This document shows, piece by piece, positions 20,689 through 29,557 of a DNA stretch of 64,000 bases. The stretch lies in the NCBI GenBank assembly GCA_039636795.1, contig CP143430.1:3224001-3288000 (forward strand). Direction: 5' to 3'. The notes below the pieces were generated by a model that did no database searches, had not been told where the DNA came from, and saw only the letters and a list, made by a program, of their open reading frames with translations. Made by a program: the position numbers and the translations under genes. Numbering within the stretch: position 1 is the stretch's first letter; the number at the start of each line of letters is the position of its first letter. The stretch comes from Micrococcaceae bacterium Sec5.1. Lineage in GTDB: Bacteria > Actinomycetota > Actinomycetes > Actinomycetales > Micrococcaceae.

Positions 20689-22350
20689 ATGAACCAGCCA
20701 GGCCTGTCCGCCGGCGACGGCCCCCACGAAAACGTTCGCAAAGTGACCCTTTACCGGAACGGTTCGATCTATACCGCTGCCGATCCGTTCGCTACCGCCA
20801 TGGTGGTGGACGGTGACACGGTCGCGTGGGTGGGTTCCGAGCAAGCGGCAACATCCATCGCTGATTCCACCATGGACATCATTGATCTTCGGGGAGCCCT
20901 CGTGGCGCCGGGCTTTGTTGACTCCCACGCGCACTTGACGGAGACGGGCCTCGCTTTGGCTGGACTGTCCTTGACGGGCTTGCGTTCTTCCCGGGAACTG
21001 CTGGACGCCGTTGCTGCCGCTGGCGGTACCGGGACTGTCTTTGGGCATGGCTGGGATGAAACAACCTGGCAGGATGCCACCCTTCCAACGCTTGAAGAGC
21101 TGGAACAGGCCTCGGGCGGCAGGCAGGTTTACCTTTCCCGCATTGACGTTCACTCCGCCCTCGTTTCATCCTCCCTTGCGGCGTCGGCAGGCCTTGCTGG
21201 CATGGACGGCTTCACGGTGGACAGCGGCCGCGTAGTCAGGACAGCCCACACCGCCGCCCGCCTCGCGGCCCGGCGCCTCAGTAAGGCCGAACGGAGTGGG
21301 TATCAGGAACAGGCCCTGCATTATGCGGCTTCCAACGGCTACGTTGCCTTGGCTGAAATGTCGGCCCCACACATTTGCGGGCCGGAAGATCTTCACATGG
21401 CCATGTCCTGGAACAGGCAAGCCGGCAAACCGCAGGTGCTGCCGTATTGGGGCGAGCTGGCTTCATCGGAAGATCATGCCCGCAGGATCCTGGACAGCGT
21501 GGGCCCCGAGGTCCTGGGCTTGGCGGGAGATCTGAACATCGATGGTTCCATTGGTTCGCGGACAGCTGCCTTGAGGCAAGACTATTCCGATGCGCCAGGT
21601 CAACGGGGCAACGTGTATCTTTCAGTGGATGAAGTCGCCAAGCACCTTGCTGCATGCTCGCTGTTGGGCATCCAGGGCGGTTTCCACATCATCGGAGATG
21701 CAGGACTTGATGTTGCGCTTGAGGCATTGGACGCAGCAGCTGACGAGGTGGGGGAGCAGCGGATCCGCGCGGCGGGTCACCGCTTTGAACACGTTGAGCT
21801 CGCCGACCAGTCCGCCGTCGAGAAGCTGGCCAAGTACTCCGTGACTGTCAGCATGCAGCCGGCATTCGACGCTCTCTGGGGAGGCCCCGGGCGACTCTAC
21901 GAGCAACGACTCGGCGGCCGCAGCAAGGCAATGAACACGTTTGCGTCCTTCTACGCCAGCGGAGTTCCGATCACCTTTGGCAGCGATAGCCCGGTCACAC
22001 CGCTCAGCCCTTGGTCCAGCATCCGGGCTTGCCTGGAACACAGCAACCCGGACCAGCGCATTTCAGCCCGCGCGGCTTTCCTTGGCCATACGAGGGCGGG
22101 CTGGCGGGCCACCAAACACAGGAACCCTCTCATGGGCCAACTCGTCCCTGGCGCGCCAGCAAGCTTCGCGGTATGGGAAATTGAGGAACTCATGGTGCAA
22201 GTAGCGGATAGCCGTGTGCAATCGTGGAGCACCGATCCCCGAGCCCGCACCCCCTTGCTCCCGGCACTGGATACTGGCAGCGATCCTGTATGCCTGCAGA
22301 CCGTGAGGGAAGGCCAGGAGCTCTTCGCTCACGAATCCCTCCGGGTCTGA
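20689..22350 (+). CDS. Amidohydrolase family protein (YtcJ-like)
   Basis: The 553-residue metal-dependent hydrolase has an N-terminal beta segment (LYRNGSIYTAADPFATAMVVDGDTV), the metal motif DSHAHLTETG after VAPGFV, HGWDETTW, and the later HIIGDAGLDVALEALDAA, HRFEHVELA and FGSDSPVTPLSPW typical of the YtcJ/AF0529 group. Substrate is not deducible. A ribosome-binding sequence CGAGGAG precedes ATG 20689. It ends before the 418-base gap that contains the structured RNA candidate. Confidence 0.9.
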   Translation: MNQPGLSAGDGPHENVRKVTLYRNGSIYTAADPFATAMVVDGDTVAWVGSEQAATSIADSTMDIIDLRGALVAPGFVDSHAHLTETGLALAGLSLTGLRSSRELLDAVAAAGGTGTVFGHGWDETTWQDATLPTLEELEQASGGRQVYLSRIDVHSALVSSSLAASAGLAGMDGFTVDSGRVVRTAHTAARLAARRLSKAERSGYQEQALHYAASNGYVALAEMSAPHICGPEDLHMAMSWNRQAGKPQVLPYWGELASSEDHARRILDSVGPEVLGLAGDLNIDGSIGSRTAALRQDYSDAPGQRGNVYLSVDEVAKHLAACSLLGIQGGFHIIGDAGLDVALEALDAAADEVGEQRIRAAGHRFEHVELADQSAVEKLAKYSVTVSMQPAFDALWGGPGRLYEQRLGGRSKAMNTFASFYASGVPITFGSDSPVTPLSPWSSIRACLEHSNPDQRISARAAFLGHTRAGWRATKHRNPLMGQLVPGAPASFAVWEIEELMVQVADSRVQSWSTDPRARTPLLPALDTGSDPVCLQTVREGQELFAHESLRV

Positions 22351-22423
22351 GGGCACTATTTCCTTGGCTTCGAATGGGCCCCCTGAACTGGGACGATACA
22401 CGAACCCGCAGGTCAAGTCCTGG

Positions 22424-22452
22424 TTGACAGCTTTTGTAAAGTCCGTAACATT
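22424..22452 (+). promoter_or_regulatory. Candidate sigma-A promoter upstream of structured intergenic region
   Basis: TTGACA at 22424-22429 is followed, after exactly 17 bases, by AACATT at 22447-22452. The -35 is perfect and the -10 is weak. It would transcribe the structured stretch 22460-22660. No open reading frame of quality follows, so if active it drives an untranslated leader or a small RNA. Confidence 0.4.
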
Positions 22453-22459
22453 GAGCCTC

Positions 22460-22660
22460 AACAGATCGTTAGGGCTTCGGGTTCTCCCGCGAGTAATTAT
22501 CTGGTCGCGGCCAGAAAATGGTCTGGTGGCGGTACGCGAGTGGGCAGGCCCATAGGGTCCTAGAAAACAGTTCGTCCGGCAAAATAACTGTCCGGACAAC
22601 ACTGGTCCTGGGTCTATGGACCTGCCCTCAGCACTTAACCCTGTGTGGCCATGGCCACAG
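22460..22660 (+). ncRNA. Candidate structured non-coding RNA or long leader
   Basis: Within the 418-base gap between the amidohydrolase gene and the mannosyltransferase gene I see three successive foldable units. Hairpin 1: TCGCG (22505-22509) pairs with CGCGA (22535-22539) with CCAGA/TCTGG nested (22511-22515 and 22522-22526). Hairpin 2: a 14-base arm 22542-22555 pairs with 22614-22627 at 13 of 14 positions, with CAGT/ACTG (22568-22571 and 22601-22604) and GTCCGG/CCGGAC (22574-22579 and 22592-22597) nested on the same axis. Unit 3: a 16-base perfect palindrome at 22644-22659. No convincing coding sequence overlaps. I cannot assign a known RNA family. The orientation is inferred from the candidate promoters. 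Confidence 0.4.
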
Positions 22661-22665
22661 CTGCC

Positions 22666-22694
22666 TTTAGTAGTGCACTCGATCGTCCTATAAT
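22666..22694 (+). promoter_or_regulatory. Candidate promoter of the mannosyltransferase gene
   Basis: TATAAT at 22689-22694 is a perfect -10 hexamer, rare in this GC-rich DNA. The matching -35 position (22666-22671, TTTAGT) is weak. It lies 75 bases before the TTG start of the downstream gene. Confidence 0.5.
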
Positions 22695-22768
22695 AGAGAG
22701 TTGCGCCAGAATGCCAGCCCCAAGGCTGGTCCGGCACACTGACCGCTCCATCAAGGAAAGGCCTCTTC

Positions 22769-23512
22769 TTGCGTGTCCTGACGATCATCCCTACCTACAA
22801 CGAGCTGGAATCGCTCCCCAAGACATTGGGTCGGCTGCGGACAGCAGTACCTGAGTCGGACGTCCTGGTGGTTGATGACAACAGCCCGGACGGCACGGGA
22901 CAGCTTGCCGACGGCATAGCCGCCGAGGACAAGCAAGTGCACGTACTGCACCGCAAAGGCAAAGAAGGCCTCGGCGCAGCCTACATCGCCGGCTTCAAAT
23001 GGGGCCTCGCGGCAGGGTATGACGTCCTGGTCGAGATGGACGCCGACGGCTCCCACAAGCCCGAGCAGTTGCCCCTCCTTCTTGATGCCGTCAAGGAGGG
23101 CGCGGACCTTGCCATGGGCTCACGCTGGGTGCCGGGAGGCAGCGTTGTGAACTGGCCTCTCTACCGCCAAGCAATCTCCCGAATCGGCAGCACGTACGCC
23201 CGCCTCATGCTTGGTTTGAAAATCAAGGACGTCACGGGCGGTTATCGTGCTTTCCGCCGCAGCACACTTGAAGCCCTCAAGTTGGATGACGTGGATTCAG
23301 TGGGCTACGGCTTCCAGGTTGACCTTGCCTGGCGCGTGGCCAAGCTCGGCCTGCGTATTGAGGAGCGACCCATCACCTTCGTTGAGCGGGAACTCGGTGC
23401 ATCGAAGATGAGCGGCAACATTGTTGTTGAAGCCATGATCAACGTCACCAAATGGGGCATCGCAGCACGGTGGGCCAAGCTCACCAGAAAACAGCCTGCC
23501 CTCGCAAAGTAA
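22769..23512 (+). CDS. ppm1: Polyprenol-phosphate mannosyltransferase (GT2, Ppm1/DPM1-like)
   Basis: The 247-residue cytoplasmic glycosyltransferase of family GT2 transfers mannose from GDP-mannose to polyprenyl phosphate, giving the lipid donor for lipoglycans and protein mannosylation. It has LTIIPTYNELESL at the N terminus, DDNSPDGTG, AYIAGFKWGL, the metal-binding MDADGSH (about 91-97), VTGGYRAFRR and IEERPITFVERELGASKM, all characteristic of the DPM1 family. It has only the catalytic domain, with no fused Lnt part. The start is TTG 22769 after AAGGAAAGG, the only start that keeps the conserved N terminus. Confidence 0.9.
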   Translation: MRVLTIIPTYNELESLPKTLGRLRTAVPESDVLVVDDNSPDGTGQLADGIAAEDKQVHVLHRKGKEGLGAAYIAGFKWGLAAGYDVLVEMDADGSHKPEQLPLLLDAVKEGADLAMGSRWVPGGSVVNWPLYRQAISRIGSTYARLMLGLKIKDVTGGYRAFRRSTLEALKLDDVDSVGYGFQVDLAWRVAKLGLRIEERPITFVERELGASKMSGNIVVEAMINVTKWGIAARWAKLTRKQPALAK

Positions 23513-23524
23513 AAATTCCACAAG

Positions 23525-23569
23525 AAAAGGCCGGACCAGTTCCCACGAGGAACCGGTCCGGCCTTTTTG
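23525..23569. terminator. Bidirectional intrinsic terminator
   Basis: A 19-base arm beginning AAAAGGCCGGACC pairs, with one A-C mismatch, with GGAACCGGTCCGGCCTTTTT across a CACGA loop. A-tract on the left and T-tract on the right make it active on both strands. It lies between the mannosyltransferase gene (plus) and rbpA (minus). Confidence 0.9.
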
Positions 23570-23583
23570 CTTGAGTCTGAAGA

Positions 23584-23931
23584 CTAAGCTGAGCGACGCT
23601 CTCCGCGGCGCTCACGCAGGATGTTCAAACGATCCTCAAGGATCTGCTCCAGCTCCGGAAGGCTGCGGCGTTCCAGGAGCATGTCCCAGTGGGTACGGAC
23701 GGCTTTCTCGTTGGCATCCACGGGACGCTCGCCATCTACGAGCAAGGCTTCCTTGCCAGTCTTGGAAACCCAAACAGGGGGGATCTCGGCTTCCGCAGAG
23801 AAGGTTACGAAGACCTGCTCGCCGTCCTCGCAGCGGTATTCAACCCGCTGGCGCGGTGCCGGTTCAACGCCGGACTCGGTTTCCATGCTTTGGGCGCCAA
23901 GACGCATACCCCGCAGGCTGCGATCGCTCAT
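23584..23931 (-). CDS. rbpA: RNA polymerase-binding protein RbpA
   Basis: The 115-residue actinobacteria-specific protein binds the beta' subunit and sigma-A and stabilises the open promoter complex. It has MSDRSLRGMRLGAQSMETESG (N-terminal tail that contacts promoter DNA), the core domain around EYRCEDGEQVFVTFSAEAEIP with VWVSKTGKEALL, then the basic linker and sigma-interaction helix (THWDMLLERRSLPELEQILEDRLNILRERR). Only one cysteine is present in the core (EYRC), as in many homologues that do not bind zinc. A candidate -10 (TATAAT read on the minus strand, 24098 to 24093) lies about 160 bases upstream. Confidence 0.96.
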   Translation of the reverse strand: MSDRSLRGMRLGAQSMETESGVEPAPRQRVEYRCEDGEQVFVTFSAEAEIPPVWVSKTGKEALLVDGERPVDANEKAVRTHWDMLLERRSLPELEQILEDRLNILRERRGERRSA

Positions 23932-24186
23932 GATTACTCCCTCTGTCTGTTCGCGGAGCCTGAACCCCGCGCTAGCCGTAAGCCGTTATTACGGTCTCAA
24001 CGGACTACTTCTGCACACCTTGCATCACTAATTGCAACGCCTGGCCAAGCTTTAATGTTCCATCCACACTGAACCAGCCGGACAAATATCCCATTATACG
24101 CCCATGGATAGCGAGTACCCAAAAGCAGTGCAAACGCAGCGAGCGGCCAGCCGCCTGGCTGACCGCTCAACTGCCTGACGACAGAG

Positions 24187-25182
24187 TTATTCTGTGGGCC
24201 GTGTCTGTGCCGCCGTGGTGGATTCCACCGGAGCCGCCGGTTCTGAAGCCGCAGCTTTGTTGCTGCCGCCAAACAGGCCAGCAGCATCGGAGTCACCGTT
24301 GACGCCTCCGAGCGCGCTGCCAATGCCCTTCAGGGCTTCGCCAACTTCGCTCGGGATGATCCACAGCTTGTTGGAACTCCCCTCCGCGATCTTGGGCAGC
24401 GTCTGCAGGTACTGGTAAGCCAAAAGCTTCTGGTCGGGGTTGCCTTTGTGGATGGCATCAAAGACCTTCTGGATGGCCTGGGCTTCACCGTCTGCCCGAA
24501 GGATGGCGGCCTTCGCATCACCTTCAGCTGCAAGGATGGCCGCTTGGCGCTGGCCTTCTGCCGTAAGGATTTGCGACTGCTTGGTTCCTTCAGCAGTCAG
24601 GATGGCTGCTCGACGGTCGCGCTCTGCACGCATCTGCTTTTCCATCGAGTCCTGGATGGAGTGGGGCGGATCAATAGCCTTCAGCTCCACGCGCGAGACG
24701 CGGATGCCCCAGCGGCCTGTGGCCTCGTCCAATACTCCACGCAGCTGGCCATTGATCTGGTCACGGGAGGTTAACGCCTCTTCGAGGTTCAGGCCACCCA
24801 CAACGTTACGAAGTGTGGTGGTAGTCAGCTGCTCTACCGCCTGGATGTAATTGGCGATTTCGTAGGTGGCCGCCCGGGGGTCCGTTACCTGGAAGTAGAC
24901 CACGGTATCGATCGAAACCACGAGGTTGTCCTCGGTGATCACTGGCTGCGGCGGGAAGGACACCACCTGCTCACGGAGGTCAAGCAACGGCAAGAGCCGG
25001 TCGACGAACGGAATCAGGATGGTGAGGCCGGGGTTGAGCGTGCGTTGGTACTTACCGAGGCGTTCAACGACGCCGGCACGTGCTTGCGGGATGATCCTTA
25101 CCGACCGGACCAACACGATGATGACAAAAATGACGAGAACAATCAGCACAACTGCTGCCGCTGTTCCTCCTAAACCGTCCAT
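24187..25182 (-). CDS. SPFH/Band 7 (stomatin-like) membrane protein
   Basis: The 331-residue protein has one N-terminal membrane helix (AAAVVLIVLVIFVIIVLVRSV) and an SPFH domain (IIPQARAGVVERLGKYQRTLNPGL, then DTVVYFQVTDPRAATYEIANY). A long coiled-coil helix with Ala-rich heptads follows (ILTAEGQRQAAILAAEGDAKA), as in QmcA/stomatin. Such proteins organise membrane microdomains and often pair with NfeD. ATG 25182 is preferred (GGAG eight bases upstream); the frame extends 20 residues further without a ribosome-binding site. The NfeD partner gene lies 96 bases upstream on the same strand. Confidence 0.93.
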   Translation of the reverse strand: MDGLGGTAAAVVLIVLVIFVIIVLVRSVRIIPQARAGVVERLGKYQRTLNPGLTILIPFVDRLLPLLDLREQVVSFPPQPVITEDNLVVSIDTVVYFQVTDPRAATYEIANYIQAVEQLTTTTLRNVVGGLNLEEALTSRDQINGQLRGVLDEATGRWGIRVSRVELKAIDPPHSIQDSMEKQMRAERDRRAAILTAEGTKQSQILTAEGQRQAAILAAEGDAKAAILRADGEAQAIQKVFDAIHKGNPDQKLLAYQYLQTLPKIAEGSSNKLWIIPSEVGEALKGIGSALGGVNGDSDAAGLFGGSNKAAASEPAAPVESTTAAQTRPTE

Positions 25183-25278
25183 GCGTCTCCTTGATTCCCC
25201 AATTGCGTGGCTTGCTTTGGCCATTTGCGGACAGGCTGCCAAGCCGTTATCCGCAGAATTCTGGTTTTCCGGTTCGAA

Positions 25279-25740
25279 TCAGCGCGGGCTGTTTTCCGCA
25301 GGCGAGGCAACTACCGCCGTCGCGCCGTCAATCCGGGTGACCTGAACCGTGGCACCGGCGTCGAGGACTCCGGCGGTGCTGCGCGCACTCCAGACGTCGC
25401 CGCCGATCTTTACCAGTCCGCTGGTGCCCGTGACGGCTTCGATGACGAGGGCGGGTTGACCGATAAGGCGGTCGATGTTCGTCCGCTGTTCTGCTGGTCC
25501 CTTATGCAGGTGCTTCAGGGCGACCGGCCGGACGAAGGCGATCATCAAGAGGGAGACCACGCTGAAGATGACGATCTGGAGCCAGAAATCGGCGCCGGCG
25601 AAGTCCGCGACCAATCCCGCCAGTGCGCCGCCGCCGAGCATGATGAAGAAGAGGTCGAGGGTAAGCATCTCCACCACCGCGAACGCGAGGAAGACCGTGA
25701 GCCAGAGCGCCCACCAGTTCTCGCCGAGCCATTCAAACAT
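25279..25740 (-). CDS. NfeD family membrane protein
   Basis: The 153-residue protein has two or three N-terminal membrane helices (WWALWLTVFLAFAVVEML, DLFFIMLGGGALAGLVADF, LQIVIFSVVSLLMIAFV). An OB-fold domain follows at about 85-150 (IGQPALVIEAVTGTSGLVKIGGDVWSARS), the short NfeD type lacking the ClpP-like protease part. It probably partners the SPFH protein encoded next, with which it forms an operon. The start ATG 25740 has GGGGGAA upstream. Confidence 0.92.
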   Translation of the reverse strand: MFEWLGENWWALWLTVFLAFAVVEMLTLDLFFIMLGGGALAGLVADFAGADFWLQIVIFSVVSLLMIAFVRPVALKHLHKGPAEQRTNIDRLIGQPALVIEAVTGTSGLVKIGGDVWSARSTAGVLDAGATVQVTRIDGATAVVASPAENSPR

Positions 25741-25823
25741 CAATTCCCCCTTGGTCCCGGATTCCGCCGCAGGCGGGATCACAGTCGCTGTTCCTCCATC
25801 CTAGCCCGACGCTGAGTCCCTCG

Positions 25824-26678
25824 TCAGGAAGCCGAAGCCCCCACTGTGAAGCGGCTGATTCGGAACTTCGCGGTGGTTGCTACGGTCCCATGCTCATCGG
25901 CCAGAAGTGCGAGTTCTTCGGGCTTGATGTGGTGGCCGGCTGGCCCCATATAGGCGATGTCGGCCAGCTCGGAGCCCGTGAGGATGAGCGGCACGTCCAG
26001 GTTGTACGTTGAACCAGCGTGGAAATAGCCGCCCAAGGACTCAGCCAAGCGCTCGGCCTTGCCTTCCTCAATGCTGAGCATTCCGGTGCGGGCAGCGATT
26101 TCAGCTAAATGTCCGGGCTGCGGCGTCACCACAATCAGTTGTCCACCAGGCCGCAGTACTCGGGCAAACTCTGACGGATTCCGTGGGGCGAACACCACCA
26201 GCACGACGTCCACCGCGTCATCGGCAATGGGTAGCGGACGCCAAATGTCCCAGACGAGGTTGGCAGCGTCCCCGTTGAGCCGCGCGGCGCGACGCAGCGC
26301 GAATTTGGAGATGTCCAGCCCTATCGCGGAGGCCGGAGTGGTTTCCAGGACGCGGTGGAGGTAATGCCCGGTGCCCGTTCCGGCGTCGAGAACCACGGCC
26401 CCGGGCCGCTGCAGCGATGGAGCTACGAAACTGGCGACGCGATCGGCCAGCGCAGCGTAATGTCCGCTGTCCAGGAATCGCTGGCGGGCTCCCACCATCT
26501 CCGCCGAATCAGCTTCGAATACTGTGCCTTTGCCCGTCAGCAGGTTGAAGTAACCCTGCTTCGCGGCATCGAATACATGCTCGGAATCGCAAACGAGCCG
26601 CCGCTGTGGATCTTCGACGAGCTGAAACCGCCCTTCACAAACGGGACATCGGAGGGCGGCAACGGCGTCGGACAACAT
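25824..26678 (-). CDS. 23S rRNA (guanine) methyltransferase, RlmA family
   Basis: The 284-residue protein has an N-terminal zinc ribbon (LRCPVCEGRFQL ... LVCDSEHVFDAAKQGYFNLL), then DSAEMVGARQRFLDSGHY, the SAM site VVLDAGTGTGHYLHRVL and VVFAPRNPSEFARVLRPGG. This is the domain order of RlmA(I)/RlmA(II, TlrB), which methylate G745 or G748 of 23S rRNA; RlmA(II) gives tylosin resistance in some actinobacteria, but which guanine is the target cannot be told. The frame is open to 27314 but ATG 26678 puts the zinc ribbon at residues about 12-30. It is divergent from the S9 peptidase gene. Confidence 0.9.
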   Translation of the reverse strand: MLSDAVAALRCPVCEGRFQLVEDPQRRLVCDSEHVFDAAKQGYFNLLTGKGTVFEADSAEMVGARQRFLDSGHYAALADRVASFVAPSLQRPGAVVLDAGTGTGHYLHRVLETTPASAIGLDISKFALRRAARLNGDAANLVWDIWRPLPIADDAVDVVLVVFAPRNPSEFARVLRPGGQLIVVTPQPGHLAEIAARTGMLSIEEGKAERLAESLGGYFHAGSTYNLDVPLILTGSELADIAYMGPAGHHIKPEELALLADEHGTVATTAKFRISRFTVGASAS

Positions 26679-26747
26679 GGATTCAATCCTACGGTGGGCC
26701 GGAGTGTCTGGTGCCGGCGCCAAGCCAGCGGGGCTAGGCTCACCAAG

Positions 26748-28763
26748 GTGAAACCCGAGCAACTGCCTTTGTTGAACTCCGTCTCCGCCCCAGCCATCCA
26801 TCCTGACGGGACCAAAGCGGTGGTATCCGTCGTCAGGCCCGATTTCGACGCCGATGCTTACGTCGGTCAATTGTGGAACGTTCCGCTGGACACCACCAAG
26901 CGCCCACGACGCATCACCCGCGGGTTCAGGGATACTTCCCCGGCTTTCTCGCCTGACGGACTGGTTTTGGCCTTCCTGCGGAGCGACGCAGAGGGAAAAG
27001 CACAACTGTTTGTTGTGGAGTCGGCAGGGGGCGAACCACAACAGGTCACGGATCAGCACGCCGGGGTCAACGGGTTTGCGTGGGCTCCCGATTCCCATCG
27101 GGTGGTCTTCACCAGCCGTGTTGCCGAACCGGGCCGCTATGGAACGGTCGACGGCGTTACTTCCGGCAGCGAAGACGCCCGGCTTATCGCCGTGAACCAG
27201 TACCTGATGAACGGCGTGGGCTACGTCCTGGACCAGCGCCAGCAACTGTTCGTCGTTGACGTGCCGGAATTGGGTGGCGAGCCTGTTGTCATTCCCCGCG
27301 GCAGAGCCGCCCACGAACGGCCAGGCGCCAGGGTAACTGGTGTTCCCGATGCCAGGCAGATGACGTTCGGCGAATCAGACCATGAGGCGCCCTGCTTCTC
27401 GGCCGACGGCAGATTCCTCTACTTCGTAGCCGCCCTCCACGACGGGCATGATGACGACCTCGTAACGTGGGTGTATCGGATGGACGCAACAGGCGGCGAA
27501 CCCCAGCTCGTCAACCCTCACAACCCAAAACTGCAGACCGTCACGGTCGTGCGGGCGTCCACCGATGGCCGCTCGCTGTTCTTCACCGCGCAGGACCTGG
27601 GCGACACAGGACGTGACTTTGTCGCGCGCAACAGCGTTCTCTACTCAATGCCTGTCATCGGGGGAGATGCGGTGGCCCTGACCGACGTCGAGCATTTGGA
27701 CGTCTCGGGTCCGCTGGAACCGAGCGGACCAGACAGCGTCCTGGTCCTGAACACAGCGTTGGGCAGCGTGGAGCTCCTCGATGTCACTGCAGAAGGAAGC
27801 ATTACACCGCTCGTCCATGGAGCCCGGGTAGTCAACGGCGCCACTGTCGCTGCCAATGGTGAAATTGCCGTCAGCTTCCTGGACGCGTCTACCGCCGGCG
27901 ACGTCGCCTCCCTGGAGCGTGGTGAACTGCGTCTGCTGACGGACTTCTCGGCGGGACTACGGAATAACTCACGAGTCAGCGAGCCCTTGGATTTGCAGGC
28001 AACCGCCGACGACGGATACCCCGTGAACGGTTGGTTGGTGCTGCCCGACGGCCCCGGACCGCACCCTGTCCTGCTGACCATCCACGGGGGTCCGTTCTCC
28101 CAATACACGGGAGCCTTCTTGGACGAAGCCCAAGTCTACGCAGCTGCGGGATACGCAGTAGTGATGTGCAATCCGCGGGGCTCGTCAGGCTACGGACAAT
28201 CACATGGCCGGGTCATCAAGGAGCGCATGGGAACCGTGGACATGCAGGACGTGCTCGCCTTCCTGGACGCTGCCCTGTCCGCCCACGCAACCTTGGACGC
28301 AGACAGCGTGGGCATCATGGGTGGATCCTATGGCGGTTACCTTACGGCGTGGACCATCGCACACGACCACCGTTTCAAAGGGGCAATTGTCGAACGCGGA
28401 TTCCTGGACCCTGTCAGCTTTGCGGGTACGTCCGATATCGGCTGGTTTTTTGGCGGCGAGTACGCTGGAGCCACACCCGGTCAGCTTGTGGCACAGAGCC
28501 CCCTGGCCGTAGGCGGCTCCGTCGTGACACCGACCCTGGTGATCCACAGCGAAAACGACCTTCGGTGTCCTCTCGAACAAGGGCAGCGGTACTATGCGCT
28601 CCTCAAAGAGAGGGGAATTGAGACGTCGTTACTCGTCTTCCCGGGCGAAGACCATGAACTGTCGCGTTCGGGGACTCCGCACCACCGAAAGCAACGGTTC
28701 GAACACGTCCTTGCGTGGTGGGCCAGGCATCTGCCGACGGCATCAAACCATATGGCGGAATGA
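26748..28763 (+). CDS. S9 family prolyl oligopeptidase-type serine peptidase
   Basis: The 671-residue protein has an N-terminal beta-propeller (WD40-like PD40 repeats such as DTSPAFSPDGLVLAFLRSDAEG and APCFSADGRFLYFVA). An alpha/beta hydrolase domain follows: GGSYGGY around the catalytic Ser (about residue 527), Asp in HSENDLRCP and His in GEDHELSR. It is an S9C-type acylaminoacyl- or dipeptidyl-peptidase. GTG 26748 (AAGGTG context) is chosen because the frame open from 26355 would overlap the divergent RlmA gene completely at its start. No signal peptide is seen, so it is cytoplasmic. Confidence 0.92.
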   Translation: MKPEQLPLLNSVSAPAIHPDGTKAVVSVVRPDFDADAYVGQLWNVPLDTTKRPRRITRGFRDTSPAFSPDGLVLAFLRSDAEGKAQLFVVESAGGEPQQVTDQHAGVNGFAWAPDSHRVVFTSRVAEPGRYGTVDGVTSGSEDARLIAVNQYLMNGVGYVLDQRQQLFVVDVPELGGEPVVIPRGRAAHERPGARVTGVPDARQMTFGESDHEAPCFSADGRFLYFVAALHDGHDDDLVTWVYRMDATGGEPQLVNPHNPKLQTVTVVRASTDGRSLFFTAQDLGDTGRDFVARNSVLYSMPVIGGDAVALTDVEHLDVSGPLEPSGPDSVLVLNTALGSVELLDVTAEGSITPLVHGARVVNGATVAANGEIAVSFLDASTAGDVASLERGELRLLTDFSAGLRNNSRVSEPLDLQATADDGYPVNGWLVLPDGPGPHPVLLTIHGGPFSQYTGAFLDEAQVYAAAGYAVVMCNPRGSSGYGQSHGRVIKERMGTVDMQDVLAFLDAALSAHATLDADSVGIMGGSYGGYLTAWTIAHDHRFKGAIVERGFLDPVSFAGTSDIGWFFGGEYAGATPGQLVAQSPLAVGGSVVTPTLVIHSENDLRCPLEQGQRYYALLKERGIETSLLVFPGEDHELSRSGTPHHRKQRFEHVLAWWARHLPTASNHMAE

Positions 28764-28780
28764 TGCATAAAGAGGAGCGG

Positions 28781-29458
28781 CTAGCCGTGCAGGAAGCCGA
28801 GGGTCCGGCGCGCGTCCTCAATGTCCGGATTGGACCACCGTAGGGAGTGTTCGGCGTTGCTGGAAAGCGATCGCATTTCTGCTTTGTCCACGTAGAGAAC
28901 TCCCTGCAGGTGGTCTGTTTCGTGCTGCACAATGCGTGCCTGCCATCCTGAGAACCATTCCTCCACGGGGCGCCCCTCTGGCGTGAGGTAGCTCAATTCC
29001 ACATTGCGATACCTGGTGACCACCGCTTGGTAGCCGCTAATGGACAGGCACCCTTCGTAGAAGGACGCTGTCTCATTGCCCAAGGGCCGATATTGCGGGT
29101 TGAGCACAACCATGAACTCCATTGGCTCCCTGTGCCGGACCGTTGCCGACTCCGGATCCACCTCGTACTTGTCCTCAAGGACTGCCAACTGCAACGGAAT
29201 GCCCAACTGCGGAGCCGCCAGTCCAACCCCCGGTGCCGCATGCATGACCTCACGCATCCTCTCAATGAACGCCGCCAATTCAGCGCCATCAAGCTGGCCG
29301 TCATAGGGCGCCGCCTGTTGCCGGAGGACGGGGTGCCCGGCTTGAACGATCGGCGGAAGTTCCTCGGTTTCAAGTAGCCGCAGGACTGCGTCCCTGATCT
29401 GAAGGGGATTAAAATCAGTGGCCGGGCTGGGCGCCTCGGAGTGAGGTTGCTGCGTCAT
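28781..29458 (-). CDS. def: Peptide deformylase
   Basis: The 225-residue metalloenzyme removes the formyl group from new proteins. It has all three motifs: GVGLAAPQLG (motif 1), EGCLSI (motif 2, metal Cys) and QHETDHLQG (motif 3, HExxH). There is an N-terminal extension of about 35 residues before ILRLLETEELPPIVQAGHPVLRQQA. It converges with the S9 peptidase gene with a 17-base gap. Confidence 0.95.
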   Translation of the reverse strand: MTQQPHSEAPSPATDFNPLQIRDAVLRLLETEELPPIVQAGHPVLRQQAAPYDGQLDGAELAAFIERMREVMHAAPGVGLAAPQLGIPLQLAVLEDKYEVDPESATVRHREPMEFMVVLNPQYRPLGNETASFYEGCLSISGYQAVVTRYRNVELSYLTPEGRPVEEWFSGWQARIVQHETDHLQGVLYVDKAEMRSLSSNAEHSLRWSNPDIEDARRTLGFLHG

Positions 29459-29557
29459 GACTCGAGCCTAGCGCGAAGGCTCCGCCTCGCGCCTGCGTCC
29501 TGCACTACGGTTCGCCCTTGCCGGGCCTCGGTCTCCGCGTTCAGCTAGGCTCGTCGA

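Noticed and set aside
19906..21153. 415-residue minus-strand frame across helY and the amidohydrolase gene
   Set aside because: Spans two genuine genes and an intergenic gap; no domain.
22385..22560. Small open frames in the intergenic gap before the mannosyltransferase
   Set aside because: No ribosome-binding sites, no protein-like pattern; the RNA structure explains the region better.
25271..25280. GGTTCGAATC, a tRNA T-loop-like string
   Set aside because: No flanking T-stem, anticodon arm or acceptor stem can be formed; it lies at the end of the NfeD gene.
26679..27314. N-terminal extension of the RlmA-type gene to 27314
   Set aside because: It would run antisense through the start of the S9 peptidase gene; the conserved zinc ribbon begins only after ATG 26678.
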